DNA of 64,000 nt, from assembly GCF_001440395.1 (NCBI RefSeq), contig NZ_LLXZ01000003.1:1-64000 (forward strand), given 5' to 3'. The notes beneath the pieces were generated by a model, which made no database searches, was not told where the DNA came from, and saw only the letters and a list, made by a program, of their open reading frames with translations. The DNA is from Bradyrhizobium jicamae. GTDB taxonomy: Bacteria > Pseudomonadota > Alphaproteobacteria > Rhizobiales > Xanthobacteraceae. Of this stretch, positions 36,206 to 44,809 are shown one piece after another. The translations under genes and the position numbers were made by a program. The first letter of the stretch is position 1. Each line of letters begins with the position of its first letter.

Positions 36206-37402
36206 TCAGCGCACCATGCGCTCGACGGCGATGGCGGTGGCTTCACCGCCGCCGATGCACAGCGCGGCGACGCCGCGTTTCAGATTGCGCGCTTCCAGCG
36301 CATGCAGCAGCGTCACGATCAAGCGCGCACCGGTGGCGCCGATCGGATGGCCGAGTGCGCAGGCACCGCCATTGACGTTGAGTTTCTCTGCGGGGATGCC
36401 GAGATCCTTCTGCGCCGCCATGGCGACCACGGCAAACGCTTCGTTGATCTCGAACAAATCCACGTCGGAGACCGACCAGCCGACCTTGTCGAGCAGCTTG
36501 CGGATGGCCGGGATCGGCGCGGTCGTGAACCATTGCGGCTCCTGGCTGTGGGTGGCGTGGCCCTTGATCTCCGCCAGCACCGGCAATCCCTCGCGATCGG
36601 CGAGCGAGAGCTTGGCCAGAACGAGCGCGGTGGCGCCGTCGGCGTTGGCGGAGGAGGCGGCCGGCGTGATGGTGCCGCCCGCGCGGAACGCCGGCTTCAA
36701 TCCGGGAATCTTGGCAGGGTCCACCTTGAGCGGATGCTCGTCGCTGGCGATGATGCGCGGACCGGCTTTCTCGGCCAGCGTAATCGGCGCGATCTCGGCT
36801 TTGAACACGCCGCTCTCCACCGCCCTGCGTGCGCGGGTCAGCGTCTCGATCGCGTAAGCGTCCTGGTCCTTGCGCGTGAATTGATAGGCTTCCGCGGTCG
36901 CCTCGCCGAAATCGCCCATCGAGCGTCCGGTCTCGTAGGCGTCTTCCAATCCGTCCATCATCATGTGATCGATGATCCGGTCATGGCCGGCGCGGTAGCC
37001 GCCACGCGCTTTCGCGAGCAGGTAGGGCGCATTGCTCATGCTCTCCATGCCGCCGGACAGTACGATGTTGGCGGAGCCGGCGTTGATGATGTCGTGGGCC
37101 AGCATGGTCGCCTTCATGCCGGAGCCGCAGACCTTGTTGACGGTGGTGGCGCCGGTGGCGTCGGGCAGGCCCGCGCCGCGCGCGGCCTGTCGCGCCGGGG
37201 CCTGGCCCTGTCCGGCCGGCAGCACATTGCCCATGAAGACCTCATCGATGCGTTCCGGCGCGAGTTGCGCCCGCTCCAGCGCCGCGCCGATCACGTGAGC
37301 CCCGAGTTTGTGCGCGCTGAAGGGAGACAGTTCGCCCATGAAGCGGCCAAGCGGCGTGCGGGCGGCGGAAAGGATAATGACGGGATCGGTGGCTGCGGAC
37401 AT
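36206..37402 (-). CDS. Acetyl-CoA C-acetyltransferase (thiolase)
   Basis: A 398-residue biosynthetic-type thiolase, which joins two acetyl-CoA to acetoacetyl-CoA or reverses that. The nucleophilic Cys is in VNKVCGSGMKA near residue 92, the His in GGACALGHPIGATGA and the second Cys in LCIGGGEATA. Also seen is IELNEAF-like FEINEAFAVVA. ATG 37402 has AGGAG eight bases upstream; a longer frame to 37882 is not native. Length is normal. It is a single gene and could serve ketone-body, polyhydroxybutyrate or amino acid metabolism. Confidence 0.9.
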   Translation of the reverse strand: MSAATDPVIILSAARTPLGRFMGELSPFSAHKLGAHVIGAALERAQLAPERIDEVFMGNVLPAGQGQAPARQAARGAGLPDATGATTVNKVCGSGMKATMLAHDIINAGSANIVLSGGMESMSNAPYLLAKARGGYRAGHDRIIDHMMMDGLEDAYETGRSMGDFGEATAEAYQFTRKDQDAYAIETLTRARRAVESGVFKAEIAPITLAEKAGPRIIASDEHPLKVDPAKIPGLKPAFRAGGTITPAASSANADGATALVLAKLSLADREGLPVLAEIKGHATHSQEPQWFTTAPIPAIRKLLDKVGWSVSDVDLFEINEAFAVVAMAAQKDLGIPAEKLNVNGGACALGHPIGATGARLIVTLLHALEARNLKRGVAALCIGGGEATAIAVERMVR

Positions 37403-38033
37403 GACGGGTTCTCCTGTTCGGTTACGGGTTATTGTATGATGATAATCATATATTACGTCATTGCAAAGAGGTGCCGCCCGTCGCGGGGGGCGCGATCCAT
37501 CTGAAAAGTTCCTCGAAAGTTCTTTGCGGGATACGGCCGGGAGCGGCCGCTTTCCGATCCTGAGAGGTTGCCGGTCTCCGCGACACACGGTAGCGCCGGT
37601 GAACGCAGGCGTGTTGGCTCCCTCCGATCGGATGTTGAGCCTCGCGGCGTCGAAAGGGTTAACACCAATGATCCCCGCACCTGCGCCGATGGCGTTCAGT
37701 CCGGGAACTTGATCGATGCTATGCTTTGCCCTGCAAGAAGAAGCCACTCGAAACTGAGCCTCGGTGAATGCCAGCCCCCCGTCCGATGGCGACCCCGGAA
37801 CAGTCCCCCTGTGGCCGGGGCCTCTTTTGGCGCGAAAGCTTCCCCGGTCAGAATAGCGTTTGCCGAGCTGTGCGGATTGCATGGCGAAGCTTGGGCGAGT
37901 TGCGGAAAATCAATACCGCGCTGTTGGCCGCAATCGAACCGGCGAGCGGACCGTCGGTGAGGAAGTGGCGCATTGGCGGGCCATACCGGACCGGCAGGCC
38001 TCGGACGATTCGATCTCAGCGTAGGGCGGGATA
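37403..38033. other. Intergenic stretch without a recognisable gene
   Basis: About 630 bp. Apart from the palindrome at 37435-37450, only short overlapping frames on both strands are present. None shows a family, signal peptide or convincing ribosome site. Confidence 0.4.
37435..37450. promoter_or_regulatory. Palindrome upstream of thiolase gene
   Basis: TATGAT-GATA-ATCATA: perfect 6-bp arms around 4 bases, 33 bp before the thiolase start, in an A/T-rich promoter-like patch. A candidate repressor site. Confidence 0.4.
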
Positions 38034-38384
38034 ATGAATGCCGCAAAAGCGCGTGGCCCCAGAACCGGACCCCGTAAAGGGGCATCGGATCAACAGCCTG
38101 CGCTGCCTGCAGGGACCCGTGTCAGGACGAGTGCGCTCGGAGCGATGCGATGCCCAAATCTTGCCGGCCGGGAAGCGGTTGTCGTCGGCTCGGGTCGTTA
38201 TCGCAGCACCGTCCGCGTCATGTTCGACGGCTTCAAGTCGCCGACATCGCTGCATGGCAGCTACATCGAACCCGTGGTGGAGGAAGAAGGTTCTTCCACC
38301 CAGGCCAGCGCGGTACGCCCGGACGCCGGCTCTACCCGACCGGGAGAAGCCGGCGTCCACGTACGGGGTCGGCGATTTCGTTGA
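38034..38384 (+). CDS. Small conserved hypothetical protein
   Basis: A 116-residue frame. The central part (TRVRTSALGAMRCPNLAGRE, then VVVGSGRYRSTVRVMFDGFK) has the look of a small beta-rich KOW/SH3-like domain seen in short rhizobial hypothetical proteins. The last ~35 residues are lower quality and may be an extension. It precedes the phospholipase D gene on the same strand. Function unknown; moderate confidence that it is coding. Confidence 0.5.
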   Translation: MNAAKARGPRTGPRKGASDQQPALPAGTRVRTSALGAMRCPNLAGREAVVVGSGRYRSTVRVMFDGFKSPTSLHGSYIEPVVEEEGSSTQASAVRPDAGSTRPGEAGVHVRGRRFR

Positions 38385-38498
38385 GGCACCAGGTTCCGTC
38401 CGGCTGGAACTCTCCTGGCCGCAAACCGTTGATTTGCCGGCGGGCGAATTTGCGTCTTTCGATCCCGCATCTGCTTCCATGTTCTGTCGAGGTGTCGC

Positions 38499-40601
38499 CT
38501 GCTGCGAAGCTCATCCATCCTCGTCCCGGGTAAGACCGTCTGGAGAAGGTGCAAGGCAAGGCGGCTGGCAATTCTCAACGACGCGGCCGCGTATTTCGCC
38601 ACTCTGCGGGAAGCGCTGCTGCGCGCGACGCGGCAGGTCTACATCATCGGTTGGGACATCCACAGCCAGACCCGCTTTGTCGGGCCTTCCGGCCATGCGG
38701 AGGACGGCTATCCCGAACAACTCGGGGCGTTTCTCAAGGCGCTGCTGAGAGAGCGGCCCGACCTGCGCATCAACATCCTGAGCTGGAATTTTCCGGCGCT
38801 GTACGCGGCGGAGCGGGAGTGGAATTCCGCCGCCAAATTCACCCTGGACGCATCGGACCGGCTCCGTTTCTGCTTCGATTCCAGTCTTCCCCTGGGCTCG
38901 GCGCAGCATCAGAAAATCGTCGTCATCGACGGCGCGCTGGCGTTTTCCGGCGGTCTCGACCTGACGATCCGGCGCTGGGACACCAGCGAGCACAAAATCC
39001 ATCACCCGCTACGGGCCGATCCCGACGGCAAGCCGTATCCGCCGTTTCACGACGTGCAATGCATGGTGGATGGCGAAGCCGCGGCCAGCCTGACGGAAGT
39101 GGTGGAGAACAGATGGCGGGCCGCCGGCTGCACGGTCGAAACCTCGGAGGGTGTCGCTGATGACCGCTGGCCGGCCTCGGTGCCGGTGCAGTGCCGGGGC
39201 ATGACGGTCGGCATCGCGCGGACCGAGATCGCAACCGCAAGCGATGCCGGCGTCAACGAGGTCGCGCGGTTGTTCGAGGCCTCGATCAATGTGGCTGATC
39301 GTTTCATCTATATCGAGAATCAGTTTACCAGCGCCGCCGACATCGCGCGCCTGTTGGCGCAGCGGATGCTCGACGTGCCGCAGCTTCGCGTCCTGATCGT
39401 GACGCCGAAGATGCATTCGTCCTGGTTCGAATCGCAGGCGATGCAGAGCGGCCGCGGCGGATTCATCGCGCCGTTTGTGGCGGCCGGCGTCATGGACCGG
39501 ATCCGCTTTCTCTATCCATCGACGCAGGATGGGGGCGAAGCCGCCGCCGTCATGGTGCACAGCAAGGTGATGATCGTCGACGACCGCATCCTGCGCGTCG
39601 GTTCGGCCAATCTCAACAATCGCTCGATGGGGGCCGACACCGAATGCGACCTTGCGTTCGAGGCGACGTCCGAGGCGCATCGCAAATGTATCGAAAGGAT
39701 CCGCCGTCAACTGATCGGTCATTTCTGCGGCGTCGATGAGGAGGAGATCGCAAGCAACGAGGCCGATCTCCTTGGATATCTCGATCGCCTGGGCGAAGGC
39801 GGCGGCGCGAAATCGCTTCAGCCGATCGATCCGGCCGCGACCGCCGGCAGCATGGCGACCATGGTGCAGCCGGTCGCCGATCCCAGGGAGCCGCTTCATC
39901 TCGACCGTGCCGCGACGCGCATGTGGACGCCGAGAACGATCTTGGCCGTAACCGGACTGGCCGCGGCGCTCGCCGGCCTGGCGTTGATCTGGCAGTACAC
40001 GCCGTTGCGCGATTTCACCGATGTCGGCTTCGTCTCCTCGGTCATTTCGCAGCCCGCGCGCTCGCAATTCGCGCCGCTGTTTGCGATTGCCGCCTTCGTC
40101 GTCGGCGGGCTGGTGGTGTTTCCGGTGCTGGTCTTGATCGCAGCAACATCGGCGGCGCTCGGGCCGTGGCTGGGGTTCTTCAGCGCCGGCGTCGGCGTGC
40201 TGCTTAGCGCGCTCACGCTGTTTTCGATCGGCCGTGTGCTGGGCCAGGCGCGGCTGCAGCGGCTGCTCGGCCGCCGGGCTGCAAGGGTGCAGGGCCGCAT
40301 CATCGGCAAGGGGGTCGTCGCTGTCGCCATGATCCGGATGGTGCCGATCGCCCCGTTCTCGATCGTGAACGTCGTGGCGGGCGCCAGCAAGCTCAGCCTG
40401 CGCGATTTTCTGCTCGGCACCGCGCTGGGCATGGCGCCGGGGATCGCGGTGATGGCCGCGCTCGGTGCGCAGATCGCAGATCTCGCCCGGAATGCCTCGT
40501 GGGCGAATGCGCTGCTGCTGGCACTGGCGATTCTGGCCTGGATCGCGCTGTGCCTTGGCGTGCAGTTCCTGGTAACGTGGATGGCGGGACGACGAACGTG
40601 A
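38499..40601 (+). CDS. Phospholipase D family protein with C-terminal VTT (SNARE-associated) membrane domain
   Basis: A ~700-residue fusion. The N-terminal two-thirds is a phospholipase D with both HKD motifs: HQKIVVIDG (first half) and HSKVMIVDD, followed by GSANLNNRSMG (second half). The C-terminal ~200 residues form a VTT/TVP38-type membrane domain (VVFPVLVLIAATSAALGPWLG; MVPIAPFSIVNVVAGASKL). Coding similarity clearly begins near 38520 (SILVPGKTVW), but the open frame from 38433 has no ATG, GTG or TTG until 39054, inside the first catalytic half. CTG 38499 is preceded by GAGG with a 6-base gap and is proposed as the start; a frameshift in the 5' end is the alternative. The stop overlaps the next gene (GTGA). 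Confidence 0.78.
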   Translation: MLRSSSILVPGKTVWRRCKARRLAILNDAAAYFATLREALLRATRQVYIIGWDIHSQTRFVGPSGHAEDGYPEQLGAFLKALLRERPDLRINILSWNFPALYAAEREWNSAAKFTLDASDRLRFCFDSSLPLGSAQHQKIVVIDGALAFSGGLDLTIRRWDTSEHKIHHPLRADPDGKPYPPFHDVQCMVDGEAAASLTEVVENRWRAAGCTVETSEGVADDRWPASVPVQCRGMTVGIARTEIATASDAGVNEVARLFEASINVADRFIYIENQFTSAADIARLLAQRMLDVPQLRVLIVTPKMHSSWFESQAMQSGRGGFIAPFVAAGVMDRIRFLYPSTQDGGEAAAVMVHSKVMIVDDRILRVGSANLNNRSMGADTECDLAFEATSEAHRKCIERIRRQLIGHFCGVDEEEIASNEADLLGYLDRLGEGGGAKSLQPIDPAATAGSMATMVQPVADPREPLHLDRAATRMWTPRTILAVTGLAAALAGLALIWQYTPLRDFTDVGFVSSVISQPARSQFAPLFAIAAFVVGGLVVFPVLVLIAATSAALGPWLGFFSAGVGVLLSALTLFSIGRVLGQARLQRLLGRRAARVQGRIIGKGVVAVAMIRMVPIAPFSIVNVVAGASKLSLRDFLLGTALGMAPGIAVMAALGAQIADLARNASWANALLLALAILAWIALCLGVQFLVTWMAGRRT

Positions 40602-41281
40602 CGGCTACGCTGCGCATCATGACGTGGAACGTCCACGGCACCTTCAACCTCAATCCGAAGTTCGATGTGGACGGCGTTTGTTCGGTGATCCGGCACTGGT
40701 CGCCTGACGTGGTGGCGCTGCAGGAGGTCGATTCGCGCGGGCGCACCGACGATCCCTTCGTTCAATTGGCGAAGGCCGTCGGAGACCACCGCATCGATGC
40801 CCGCTCGATCATCACCAAGGACGGCGATTACGGCCAGGCGCTGTTGAGCCGCTGGCCCTTCGTCGAACCACCGACGGTGATCGACGTGTCATATCGGGAA
40901 CGCGAGCCCCGCCGGGCCATTGCCGCGCGCATATTGTCGGACTTCGGCGAGCTGAAGGTCATTGCCACCCATCTCGGCCTGAGCATCCATGAACGGCACG
41001 CCCAGGCGCATGCTTTGATCGACCTGGTGCAGCCGACGCGAACAATCGTGCTCGGCGATTTCAACGACTGGTTCTGGGTGAAGTCGGTGCGGGGCGTGCT
41101 GGCGCGGATCTGCCCGGTCCGGACCCGGCTGCGGACGTTTCCCGCAAGATTGCCGATGATGCGGCTGGACCGGATCTATGCCTCGCGCGATCTGATCATC
41201 CGCTCGGCCTGGACCGATCGCAAGGCCCGCGCCTATTCGGACCATCTGCCCGTGATCGCCGACGTCATGTTTCCGGACTAG
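40598..41281 (+). CDS. Endonuclease/exonuclease/phosphatase family protein
   Basis: A 227-residue enzyme of the DNase I-like fold. Conserved sites are Asn in MTWNVHG, Glu in LQEVDSRG, Asp-x-Asn in VLGDFNDW and Asp-His in AYSDHLPV. Such proteins hydrolyse phosphodiesters in nucleic acids or lipids. The GTG start at 40598 overlaps the phospholipase D stop by 4 bp, so the two are translationally coupled and probably work on related phospholipid or phosphodiester substrates. No signal peptide. ATG 40619 is a possible but shorter start. Confidence 0.8.
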   Translation: MTATLRIMTWNVHGTFNLNPKFDVDGVCSVIRHWSPDVVALQEVDSRGRTDDPFVQLAKAVGDHRIDARSIITKDGDYGQALLSRWPFVEPPTVIDVSYREREPRRAIAARILSDFGELKVIATHLGLSIHERHAQAHALIDLVQPTRTIVLGDFNDWFWVKSVRGVLARICPVRTRLRTFPARLPMMRLDRIYASRDLIIRSAWTDRKARAYSDHLPVIADVMFPD

Positions 41282-41355
41282 AGCATGATCCGGAAAAGTG
41301 TGTAGCGGTTTTCCCTTGCGACAAATGCGAACGCGTTTGCGCGGAGATCATGCTC
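41281..41355. repeat. Extragenic palindromic repeat (GAGCATGATC type)
   Basis: GAGCATGATC (41281-41290) and its exact complement GATCATGCTC (41346-41355) bound a ~75-bp element directly after the stop of the EEP gene. Elements with these ends recur in Bradyrhizobium intergenic DNA and probably fold as RNA. Confidence 0.65.
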
Positions 41356-41369
41356 AAACAAAAAGATGG

Positions 41370-41404
41370 AGCGGGATGACGATTCGAAGAAAAGTCATCC
41401 CGCT
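41370..41404. terminator. Hairpin terminator
   Basis: AGCGGGATGAC (41370-41380) pairs with GTCATCCCGCT (41394-41404): 11 bp, 13-nt loop, followed by TTAAG. It lies between the convergent EEP gene and the small gene at 41415, so it may stop both transcripts. Confidence 0.6.
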
Positions 41405-41414
41405 TTAAGTGACA

Positions 41415-41606
41415 TCAGGCGGGCTTGGCCGGATGCTGCGTTCTCGGATGGCGCTCATGCAACAGCCTCGCCAGATCGTGACGCAGCTCGGACCGGTCGC
41501 GCATGGCGGTCTCGAACAGCGCTTCCTGGATGTCGCGCGGCATGTCACCCCAGACCGCCATCGCGGCCTCGCCGAGCAAAGATGCAAAGGTCTGTTCGCT
41601 GGTCAT
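41415..41606 (-). CDS. Small hypothetical protein
   Basis: A 63-residue cytoplasmic protein with a strong GGGAGG ribosome site before ATG 41606. It is helical and acidic to basic along its length: FASLLGEAAMAVWGDMPRDI, then LFETAMRDRSELRHDLARLL. No domain recognised. It sits downstream of the DUF3750 gene on the same strand and could be cotranscribed. Confidence 0.6.
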   Translation of the reverse strand: MTSEQTFASLLGEAAMAVWGDMPRDIQEALFETAMRDRSELRHDLARLLHERHPRTQHPAKPA

Positions 41607-41685
41607 GTCGATCCTCCCGACTTTCGACGTTTGACCGGAACGAAGGTTCCCATCGGTTGCCATCAATCCCGTTTGGTCCAGTGAC

Positions 41686-42426
41686 TCACGGACCGACCGC
41701 CAGTCCGAGCCGGCCGACGCCAGGCAGTTTCAACGCGGGGCGGCGGATGTCGAAGCCGAGCACGCCGCCGAAGAAATTGAGCTCGACCCCTTCGATCCAT
41801 CCGATCGTCAGCCCGAGATAGCCTCCGAGCGAAGCAAACACGCCGGTGCGCGACGGCGTGAGGCCGACCCAATCGCCATGATAAGGGTAATCCTTTCCGA
41901 TCGCCGTCGGCGGCAACACCGCTTCGAGTTCCGGAACGGCATTCAGGATCGCCTGGACGAAGGTGTTGGAGTTCGGACCGGGCCAGGCGCTGTAATCCCC
42001 ATAGGCGCGAAACCGGTAGGTCTCGATCACCGAGCGGATTTTGGGAATGAGTTCTTCCGCCTTCGGACCATCGACGCTGACGACCGTTTCGGGGATCGCG
42101 CCGAACCAGCGTCCATCGGCCTGGAATCCGTCGATCCGGATCGGCTCGCCCCAGGCCGTGTAATCATAGCGGCTGTAACGGCTGGCGCCGCGTTCCTTCA
42201 CGACGATCCAGGTGTGAACCGCGAATATCCCGCGCCAGCGCACGGTCCTTGCCGCGAAAACCCTGATGACGGCGTCCGCATGCTCGGAGGCCTTGGGAAG
42301 CAGCCCGGCGCTCGAACGGTCGGCCGTCTGCCAGTTCTCGCGCCGCTCGCCGAGCAGATATTTCACGGCGGAAACAGCCACGGGAACGAGCATGAGCAGA
42401 AGAAAAATGACCAGGTATCTCTTCAC
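41686..42426 (-). CDS. DUF3750 domain protein
   Basis: A 246-residue protein with an N-terminal membrane anchor or uncleaved signal (YLVIFLLLMLVPVAVSAV). The body matches DUF3750: RGIFAVHTWIVVKE, YDYTAWGEPIRIDGF, then YSAWPGPNSNTFVQAI with a conserved Asn and the GKDYPYHGDWVGLTPS segment. The fold is thought to be NlpC/P60-like, but no activity is established. It is probably periplasmic and membrane-tethered. Confidence 0.75.
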   Translation of the reverse strand: MKRYLVIFLLLMLVPVAVSAVKYLLGERRENWQTADRSSAGLLPKASEHADAVIRVFAARTVRWRGIFAVHTWIVVKERGASRYSRYDYTAWGEPIRIDGFQADGRWFGAIPETVVSVDGPKAEELIPKIRSVIETYRFRAYGDYSAWPGPNSNTFVQAILNAVPELEAVLPPTAIGKDYPYHGDWVGLTPSRTGVFASLGGYLGLTIGWIEGVELNFFGGVLGFDIRRPALKLPGVGRLGLAVGP

Positions 42427-42519
42427 GGCGGGGATCAGTTGGAGCGGATTGCAGGCTCTTGATGTAGGCGTTCCAATCCTGATTTCCAGTTCAGCCCTGC
42501 AAGGGTGGCAAAGGCGGGG

Positions 42520-42624
42520 TCAAAAATGCAGGAAGCCCAGGGCGACAAGCAGAGCGAAGGTCACGGCTGCCGAAAGCAGCAGCGAACCGAGACATCCCAG
42601 CCGGTTCGAGAAAAACAGGAACAT
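42520..42624 (-). CDS. 34-residue hydrophobic peptide downstream of YihY
   Basis: A very short gene: ATG at 42622-42624, stop TGA at 42520-42522. The product starts MFLFFSNRLGCLGSLLLSAA and continues as one hydrophobic helix ending GFLHF. It begins 12 bp after the stop of the yihY-type gene and has an AGG about nine bases before the ATG. It looks like a single-span inner-membrane microprotein; short peptides starting with an FFSNR-like sequence seem familiar from rhizobial genomes. Function unknown. Confidence 0.55.
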   Translation of the reverse strand: MFLFFSNRLGCLGSLLLSAAVTFALLVALGFLHF

Positions 42625-42636
42625 TTGGTTGCCTGT

Positions 42637-43662
42637 TTATGATTTCGCTTCCCCGATCGTGTCCGCCATCGCCGCGCCGCGGCGACCCAGCGGCTTGTTT
42701 CCGCCCTCGGTGCTGTCGACCGCGGTCTGATGCTCGATCTCCGAATTGAGTTCAGCGCCGAACAACACGACGATCGTTGACATCCACATCCACATCATGA
42801 GCCCGATCGCGGCGCCGAGCGAGCCGTAGGTTGCGTCGTAATTAGCATAATTGGCCAGATAGAATGACAGCAAAGCCGATCCGGCGAGCCACGCGAGCGT
42901 TGCAAGCACGCTGCCGACGCTCAGCCAGCGCCATTGCGCCGCGCGGCGGCTGGGTCCGAACCGATAGAGCACGGCGAGGCCCACAAGCATGGTCAGGACC
43001 AGAACGGGCCACCGTCCGAACCGGAACAGCGCATCGGTGACGACCCCGAGCCCGATGGTGGATAGAACGATCGGGAGTGCGACCACGGAGCCGATGGCGA
43101 GGAGTGCAGCGACCAGCCCGCCGAAGGTGAAGGCGAGGGAAATCGCGTTGAGCTTGAAGAAACCACGCTTCTCGTCCTCGTCATAGACGACATTGAGCGC
43201 ATCCATGATGGCCTTCAGCCCGCCATTGGCGCTCCACACGGCAAGCAGGAAGGAGAACAGAAAGGCCAGTCCCAGCCTGACCTCACCCTGAGCCAGGACC
43301 CGGCCGACCTGATCCCTGACGATGCCGAGAGCGCCTTCCGGCAAGATGCCCGCAAGCATCGTCATGTGTTCGTTGATCGTGCTTGCATCGGCGAAAAGTG
43401 CATAGGAGGAGACGAGGGCGGTTATCGCCGGGAACAGTGCGAGCAGCCCATAGAAGACGACGCCGGCGGCGACAGCGAGAAGGCGGTCTTCGCCGACCTG
43501 CTGGTAGGTTCGGATCAGGATATCCTTCCATCCCCTCCAGGGAATTTGCCATGGCGACACCGAGCGGCGGCCGCGGCCCTGATCGCCTGAACCTGCTGAA
43601 GCGTCCGGTTCGCGCCGCGCCGGTTCGGAGCTCGTGTCGTGCAGGTAGCTCACATTGCTCAT
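42637..43662 (-). CDS. YihY/BrkB family inner-membrane protein
   Basis: A 341-residue membrane protein of the YihY/virulence factor BrkB family. A basic, disordered N-terminus (~50 residues) is followed by six hydrophobic segments with typical stretches VVFYGLLALFPAITALVSSYAL, WSANGGLKAIMDALNVVYDE and GAAIGLMMWMWMSTIVVLFGAELNSEIE. Length is normal. The family is widespread; its transport role is not settled. It is followed by the 34-residue hydrophobic peptide. Confidence 0.85.
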   Translation of the reverse strand: MSNVSYLHDTSSEPARREPDASAGSGDQGRGRRSVSPWQIPWRGWKDILIRTYQQVGEDRLLAVAAGVVFYGLLALFPAITALVSSYALFADASTINEHMTMLAGILPEGALGIVRDQVGRVLAQGEVRLGLAFLFSFLLAVWSANGGLKAIMDALNVVYDEDEKRGFFKLNAISLAFTFGGLVAALLAIGSVVALPIVLSTIGLGVVTDALFRFGRWPVLVLTMLVGLAVLYRFGPSRRAAQWRWLSVGSVLATLAWLAGSALLSFYLANYANYDATYGSLGAAIGLMMWMWMSTIVVLFGAELNSEIEHQTAVDSTEGGNKPLGRRGAAMADTIGEAKS

Positions 43663-43769
43663 GCCGGACCATCCCGCGTCTCTACGTATTAATGCGCGGG
43701 GAGCAGTGACGTTCCTCCGGTCACGTCACGACGGGCAGGCGGCTATGCCGCAGCGATGACGGCGATCGA

Positions 43770-44699
43770 CTATCGCCCCCAGCGCAACACCACGGGATCG
43801 AGCTGGCGGGCGATTTCAACGAGACCCGCGCGCGCAGCCGGATGAACCCTTTGCAAGGGATGACGAACCGCGTCCGAGCCGATCACGCCGCCTTCCTTCA
43901 TCAGGATTTTTGCGGCCTGCAAGCCGCACTGGCGGTTCTCGTAATTGATCAGCGGCAGCCAGCGGGCATAGGCCGCCATCGCCTCACTGCGGCGTCCCGC
44001 GAGATAGGGATCGATGATCTGCCTGATACCGTCAGGATAGCCGCCGCCGGTCATGGCGCCGGTCGCCCCGGCGTCGAGATCGGCCATCAGCGTGATGGCT
44101 TCCTCGCCGTCCCAGGGCCCTTCGATGCTGTCGCTGCCGGCTGCAATGAGATCGCGCAGCTTTGCCGCCGCCATCGGCACCTCGATCTTGAAATAGCTGA
44201 CGTTCGGAATTTCCCGCGCCATCCGCGAGAGCAGATCGACCGACAGTGGCGTCCCGGCAACCGGCGCATCCTGGATCATGATCGGGATATTGATCGCGTC
44301 GGACACGGTGCGATAGAAGTCGAAGATCGCCTTTTCCGGCACGCGGAAAGTGGCGCCGTGATAGGGCGGCATGATCATCACCATCGCCGCGCCCGCCTCC
44401 TGCGCCTGGCGGCTGCGCTCGGCGCAGATGCGCGAGCCGAAATGCGTCGTCGTCACGATGACAGGCACGCGGCCGGCGACGTGCTTGAGCACCGCGACCA
44501 TCACCTGTTCGCGCTCGGCATCGGTCAGCACGAACTGCTCGGAGAAATTGGCCAGGATGCACAGCCCGTTGGAGCCGGCGTCGATCATGAAATCGATGCA
44601 GCGCCGTTGCCCCTCAAGATCGAGCTCCCCCCGCTCGTCGAAAATGGTCGGAGCGACGGGGAAGACGCCGCGATAGGGCCGTTTTGCAGTCGAGGTCAT
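43770..44699 (-). CDS. Dihydrodipicolinate synthase (DapA) family lyase
   Basis: A 309-residue class I aldolase-type enzyme. The Schiff-base Lys is likely in VSYFKIEVP, with the N-terminal GVFPVAPTIFDERGELDLEG and GSNGLCILANFSEQ segments of the family. The usual Tyr of the catalytic triad is not obvious in MIQDAPVAGTPL, so it is probably not a true DapA but a relative acting on another 2-oxo acid. The start is ATG 44699; the ribosome site is weak. It is divergent from a CaiB-type CoA-transferase, and together they may degrade a hydroxy or oxo acid. Confidence 0.8.
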   Translation of the reverse strand: MTSTAKRPYRGVFPVAPTIFDERGELDLEGQRRCIDFMIDAGSNGLCILANFSEQFVLTDAEREQVMVAVLKHVAGRVPVIVTTTHFGSRICAERSRQAQEAGAAMVMIMPPYHGATFRVPEKAIFDFYRTVSDAINIPIMIQDAPVAGTPLSVDLLSRMAREIPNVSYFKIEVPMAAAKLRDLIAAGSDSIEGPWDGEEAITLMADLDAGATGAMTGGGYPDGIRQIIDPYLAGRRSEAMAAYARWLPLINYENRQCGLQAAKILMKEGGVIGSDAVRHPLQRVHPAARAGLVEIARQLDPVVLRWGR

Positions 44700-44809
44700 C
44701 TGGGGATGTTCCGTTCGGAGAAGATCAGTGATTGTATGGTCCTCCAATTCATTCATCAACATGCTAGAAGGCCCGGAACAACCGGCAGGCCAGACATAAG
44801 GAAAGATCG

